NCBI GenBank assembly: GCA_023421505.1
Contig: JAEZTJ010000079.1
Coordinates: 62,001-126,000 of the forward strand
Direction: 5' to 3'
Source: Bacillota bacterium
Lineage (GTDB): Bacteria; Bacillota; Clostridia; Lachnospirales; Lachnospiraceae
DNA length: 64,000 nucleotides
In this document: in pieces, positions 60,783-64,000 of the stretch
Layout of the letters: each line of letters opens with the position of its first letter
How positions within the stretch are numbered: the first letter of the stretch is position 1
Program-made: the position numbers and the translations under genes
The notes under the pieces: model-generated
The model's database searches: none
What the model was told of the DNA's origin: nothing
The model's input: the letters and a program-made list of their open reading frames with translations, nothing else

Positions 60783-61985
60783 ATGAATATAGGTTTATTT
60801 TCGGAGACCTATTATCCCGAAATTAACGGAGTGGCGACCTCTGTATATACACTAAAAAATGAGCTGGAAAAAAGGGGACATAATGTTTATGTTTTTACTA
60901 CCTCTACGCCAGGAGCACCGGAGCATGAGCATAATGTTTTCCGAGTTCCGAGTATACCCTTTATATTTATTACAGAGCGTAGAGTTGGTCTATTCTATCA
61001 GCCTAGACTTGCACATGTTATAAAGAAGCTGAATCTGGATATTATCCATACGCATACAGAATTTTCACTTGGTATATTTGGCAGGATTATGGCTAGGGAG
61101 TTAAGACTTCCGATTGTACACACTTACCATACGATATACGAGGATTATACCCATTACCTTACTAGATTTAAGGCACTGGATCGCAGAGCAAAAGCATTTG
61201 CGAGAATCTATTCTAAGGTATGCTGTAATACGGTGGAACAGGTAATTGTACCGACGGAAAAGACCAAGGATCTGCTTATGACCTACAGCGTTCATAAGGA
61301 CATATCCGTAATACCTACCGGAATTGATTTAAGTAAATTTAATCCGGAAAATTACAAAGAGGATGAGGTAGCTTCCTTAAAACAAAGATATCAAATTGAT
61401 CAATCGGACAAGGTACTCATCTATATCGGCAGAGTGTCACAGGAGAAAAATATCGAAGAGATTATTAGAGCAATGCCTGATTATATGAATAGAAGAAAGT
61501 CTGTTAAATTTATTATTGTTGGCAGCGGACCGGCGCTTGAGAAGCTGAAAGATATGGTTAAGCAGTCAGGTCTGGAGGAAGGCTTTGTATTTACCGGTTC
61601 ACAGCCTTGGGATACAATCGGTTTATTCTATCAGTTAGGGGATGTTTTTGTCAGTGCCTCACAAAGCGAGACGCAGGGCCTCACCTATATAGAGGCAATG
61701 GCATCCGGACTTCCGGTGGTTGCTAAAAAAGATAAATGTCTGGAGGATATTCTTGAGCAGGGCAGTAACGGATATGCCTTTACGAATAGGGAAGAGCTGT
61801 ATTATGGACTGGATCAGATCTTATTCGAGGATAAGCTAACTAACTATAGTACGAACGCATTAAAAAAAGTAGAAAAATATTCTACACAGGAATTTGCCTA
61901 TCAGGTAGAGAAGATCTATAGACAAGTAGTCTCCAGGGATAATGTATATTGCAGAAGAGTGATCTATGATACAAAGAAAATCTAA
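60783..61985 (+). CDS. Glycosyltransferase family 4 (diacylglycerol glucosyltransferase-like)
   Basis: 400 residues. NIGLFSETYYPEINGVATSVYTLKNELEKRGHNVYVFTT is the N-terminal Rossmann start with the G-V-A-T-S loop. IIHTHTEFSLGIFGRIMARE and VHTYHTIYEDYTHYL follow. The C-terminal half binds the nucleotide sugar: YIGRVSQEKNIEEIIRAM, FVFTGSQPWDTIGLFYQLGDVFVSASQSETQGLTYIEAMASGLPVVAKKD, with the E-x7-E motif. It resembles 1,2-diacylglycerol 3-glucosyltransferases that make membrane glycolipids and lipoteichoic acid anchors. No transmembrane helix, so peripheral at the inner membrane face. Confidence 0.87.
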   Translation: MNIGLFSETYYPEINGVATSVYTLKNELEKRGHNVYVFTTSTPGAPEHEHNVFRVPSIPFIFITERRVGLFYQPRLAHVIKKLNLDIIHTHTEFSLGIFGRIMARELRLPIVHTYHTIYEDYTHYLTRFKALDRRAKAFARIYSKVCCNTVEQVIVPTEKTKDLLMTYSVHKDISVIPTGIDLSKFNPENYKEDEVASLKQRYQIDQSDKVLIYIGRVSQEKNIEEIIRAMPDYMNRRKSVKFIIVGSGPALEKLKDMVKQSGLEEGFVFTGSQPWDTIGLFYQLGDVFVSASQSETQGLTYIEAMASGLPVVAKKDKCLEDILEQGSNGYAFTNREELYYGLDQILFEDKLTNYSTNALKKVEKYSTQEFAYQVEKIYRQVVSRDNVYCRRVIYDTKKI

Positions 61986-62056
61986 TTATGGCCCTGAAGG
62001 CAGTGATAAACAGAGATAGATTTTAAATAGAAGGTACGTAGGATACAATCAATATA

Positions 62057-62087
62057 TGCGTTTTTGACGCATAAAATGGAGGTATTT
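62057..62087 (+). promoter_or_regulatory. Hairpin before the Shine-Dalgarno of the fusion gene
   Basis: ATGCGT and ACGCAT enclose TTTTG, directly followed by AAAATGGAGG and the ATG at 62088. Same layout as the other leader hairpins but unrelated in stem sequence. Confidence 0.5.
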
Positions 62088-63029
62088 ATGAATCAGAGGA
62101 TTGAATTGGCGGAGAAGCTTTTTAAGGAAGGTTATAACTGTTCTCAATCGGTATTTGCAGCTTATAGCGAGCTTTATGGGATTGAGCTTGATACTGCATT
62201 AAAGCTTTCTGCTTCCTTTGGAGGAGGACTGGGCCGGATGAGAGAGGTGTGCGGTGCAGTATCCGGTATGTGCCTGGTAGCAGGCTTAGAGACCGGTTCC
62301 TCTAAAAAGATGGATGCGGAAGGAAAAAAATATAATTACGAGGTAGTGCAAAAGCTGTCTGAAGAGTTCAAGGCCATAAGTGGCTCCATAATCTGCAGAG
62401 ATTTGCTGGGACTCGAAAAGAAAGAAGAGATGATTGCAACGCCGCAAAAGAGAACAGAAGAATATTACAAGAAAAGGCCTTGCGTTCAGCTTGTAAAAGA
62501 TGCAGCGAAGCTTATAGAAGAGGTTTTATATAAGCCTGACCTTGTTCCGGTAGAAACAGAAGAACAACTTATGAAGGTTGCGATACTGGCTGAGGAAATA
62601 TGGCACGAGCATTATGATTCGATGATTGGCTGTGAGCAGGTAAACTACATGCTTGAACAATTTCAATCGCCTGCGAGGATGAAGATACAGATAGAAGAAA
62701 AAGGATATCAGTACTATTTATTGTCAACAATGGGGGGCGATGCCGGATATTTTGCCTTTCGGCTAGAAGAGAATGCAATTTTTTTAAGTAAGATCTATCT
62801 TGTAAAGAAGTACCGTGGAAGGAATTATGCAAGAAAGGTAATTGAATTTTTAGAGCAGCTTTGCAGGGAAGGTCAGCTAGAGAAGATATGGCTAACGGTT
62901 AACCGAAATAATAGTAATAGTATAGCTGCATATGAGAAGCTAGATTTTATGAAAGCCGGATCACAGGTAGCTGATATCGGGGCAGGCTACGTAATGGATG
63001 ATTTTATTATGGAGAAGAAGCTATCATAA
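62088..63029 (+). CDS. CGCAxxGCC family protein fused to a GNAT acetyltransferase
   Basis: 313 residues from ATG 62088, 5 nt after TGGAGG. The first 150 residues are a C_GCAxxG_C_C (CGCAxxGCC) protein: AEKLFKEGYNCSQSVFAAYSELYGIELDTALKLSASFGGGLGRMREVCGAVSGMCLVAGL, with CRDLLG and RPCVQLVKDAAKLIEE. Such proteins are thought to handle metals or redox groups. Residues 165-313 form a GNAT fold: VAILAEEIWHEHYDSMIG, ...FLSKIYLVKKYRGRNYARKVIEFLEQLCREGQLEKIWLTVNRNNSNSIAAYEKLDFMKAGSQV, with the acetyl-CoA loop (RGRNYA). The frame is continuous through the junction, so this is a true fusion. Substrate unknown. Confidence 0.82.
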   Translation: MNQRIELAEKLFKEGYNCSQSVFAAYSELYGIELDTALKLSASFGGGLGRMREVCGAVSGMCLVAGLETGSSKKMDAEGKKYNYEVVQKLSEEFKAISGSIICRDLLGLEKKEEMIATPQKRTEEYYKKRPCVQLVKDAAKLIEEVLYKPDLVPVETEEQLMKVAILAEEIWHEHYDSMIGCEQVNYMLEQFQSPARMKIQIEEKGYQYYLLSTMGGDAGYFAFRLEENAIFLSKIYLVKKYRGRNYARKVIEFLEQLCREGQLEKIWLTVNRNNSNSIAAYEKLDFMKAGSQVADIGAGYVMDDFIMEKKLS

Positions 63030-63075
63030 GGAAATAATTCCTATGTAATAAAAAATTAAGCAAAACGACAAGATT

Positions 63076-63109
63076 TTGACATTATATTGTCTTATTTTAG
63101 AATAAGACA
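63076..63109 (+). promoter_or_regulatory. Promoter with overlapping palindrome
   Basis: TTGACA (63076-63081), 16-nt spacer, TAGAAT (63098-63103). TGTCTTATT (63088-63096) and AATAAGACA (63101-63109) form an exact 9-bp inverted repeat straddling the -10, an operator candidate (there is no following T-run that would favour a terminator). Confidence 0.7.
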
Positions 63110-63173
63110 TTTGGGCAACCATTAATTTTATGTAGGATACCTATTCAGCGAGAAAACAGGAGGTAGGAAGAGA

Positions 63174-64000
63174 ATGAGAAAGTTTTTTAAGAGAAATTTG
63201 GCTCTATTTCTGGCAGCGATGCTTTTGGTACCGGTCTTCTGGAGTCAAAACATAGTAGCAGCTAGTGCAGCAGCATCTCCGGAATTATCAAAGACAAAGC
63301 TTGAGTTTAAGGACATTGGCGAAAAGTATGATTTGAATATTAAAAATAAGGTGGCTAAAAGTAAATATTCCTGGACCACAACCAATAAGGCGGTTGCAAC
63401 AGTTGCCTCAAATGGTCTTGTTACCGCTGTTGGAAAGGGAACTGCATCGATACGATGCAAGATAACCTACTCTAATAAAAAAACAAAACTGCTTTCTTGT
63501 AGTGTAACAGTAACAGTAGCGGTACCTGCGAATGGTATCAGCATAACCAATGCTCCGCTTAAAGATGGTGCATTTCAGCTAACAATAGGAAACAGCCATG
63601 ACTTTGAAACGGCTCTGACTCCAGTGGGTACAACCGATACTACTTACTGGTATATCGATGGAGGAGATCAGGAATGTATTCGTATTGATGATGCACAGGC
63701 AGGTAAGGTAACAGCTATGAAGGCTGGTAAAGTTTCACTGAGAGTAAGAGCCTGTAAGTCAGCAACGAAGGAAGCCGCAGCATTAAGCGGTATTGATACA
63801 ACTGTTATTATAGAGGTTGTCGCACCGACTGCTACCGTAAAGACTGCTGAAATAACGAATTCGAATCAGATTACTGTTGTATTTGACAGTCCGATTCAGC
63901 AGAGTACTGTGATCGGTACGAATAACAAATTAACAGATAATATAACTATAACACCTTTAATGAATACCAAAAAGGTTATGTCAAATGATCCAGGTACTCT
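63174..64000 (+). CDS. Big2-domain cell-surface protein, N-terminal part (runs off the window)
   Basis: 275 residues visible from ATG 63174 (AGGAGG 12 nt upstream, GGAAG nearer). Signal peptide KFFKRNLALFLAAMLLVPVFWSQNIVAAS. Then two Ig-like bacterial group 2 (Big2) modules: KYSWTTTNKAVATVASNGLVTAVGKGTASIRCKI and YWYIDGGDQECIRIDDAQAGKVTAMKAGKVSLRVRACKS. A bacterial Ig-like/SbsA-type stretch begins at ATVKTAEITNSNQITVVFDSPIQQS. This looks like an S-layer or surface-adhesin precursor. It has its own promoter with an overlapping palindrome. Confidence 0.83.
   Translation, partial: MRKFFKRNLALFLAAMLLVPVFWSQNIVAASAAASPELSKTKLEFKDIGEKYDLNIKNKVAKSKYSWTTTNKAVATVASNGLVTAVGKGTASIRCKITYSNKKTKLLSCSVTVTVAVPANGISITNAPLKDGAFQLTIGNSHDFETALTPVGTTDTTYWYIDGGDQECIRIDDAQAGKVTAMKAGKVSLRVRACKSATKEAAALSGIDTTVIIEVVAPTATVKTAEITNSNQITVVFDSPIQQSTVIGTNNKLTDNITITPLMNTKKVMSNDPGT

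Overview
The window is AT-rich, low-GC Firmicute DNA. It most resembles a motile, plant-polysaccharide-degrading member of the Lachnospiraceae (Clostridium cluster XIVa, the Lachnoclostridium/'Clostridium phytofermentans' kind). The evidence is a FliW/CsrA-type flagellar late operon with SigD-like promoters, a Crh-like HPr paralog next to whiA and rapZ, xylo-oligosaccharide genes (GH43, GH3, sugar ABC transporter), strong AGGAGG-type ribosome binding sites, and several GTG and TTG starts. The assignment is inference from gene families; no rRNA or other taxonomic marker is present.

Layout. 1-6 kb: end of an MFS-type transporter, two flavodoxin-fold proteins behind a promoter with twin palindromes, a short-chain dehydrogenase, a divergent LCP-like membrane protein, a YitT-family protein and a stand-alone sugar-ABC ATPase. 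6-9 kb: a PucR/CdaR-type regulator and an S41 processing protease. 9.5-24 kb: a flagellar block (flgM, flgN, two flgK paralogs, flgL, fliW, csrA, flaG, fliD, fliS, a FliT/FlgN-like chaperone, a very large flagellin, fliB). 23.7-27 kb: a secreted protein of unknown function and an apparently truncated motility-associated (Maf/DUF115) protein. 27.4-29.8 kb: lspA converging on and overlapping pyrG, whose leader is highly structured. 29.9-38.4 kb: GH43, polysaccharide deacetylase, binding protein plus two permeases, GH3. 38.9-44 kb: ftsH, a methyltransferase/TetR pair and a PHP phosphoesterase. 44-58 kb: uvrC, hprK, glucokinase, murB, rapZ, whiA, crh, a membrane-bound deacetylase-like protein, dnaE and pfkA. 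58-64 kb: an ECF sigma factor with a likely anti-sigma partner, a small acidic membrane protein, a GT4 glycosyltransferase, a CGCAxxGCC-GNAT fusion and the start of a Big2-type surface protein.

Two regulatory circuits are nearly complete. (i) Flagellin homeostasis: FliW and CsrA are encoded here, and the flagellin leader has an AUGGA hairpin loop about 24 nt upstream of a GGA-containing Shine-Dalgarno, much like the two CsrA sites of Bacillus hag. (ii) Carbon control: HPr kinase, glucokinase, RapZ, WhiA and a Crh-like protein (Glu15 replacing His15, Ser46 kept) share one operon. The xylan-type transporter lacks its own ATPase and could use the UgpC/MsmX-type ATPase at 4.8 kb.

The least explained material is non-coding. 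I see at least three dispersed repeat families: (a) hairpin leaders ending in TGGAGG directly before start codons; (b) palindromic elements built on TGTATACAATTAATAA and TTTCGCAATT ends; (c) a 220-bp inverted repeat at 43.8-44.1 kb with a half copy in the dnaE leader. There is also a pseudoknot-capable pyrG leader. No CRISPR array, complete insertion sequence, tRNA or rRNA was found.
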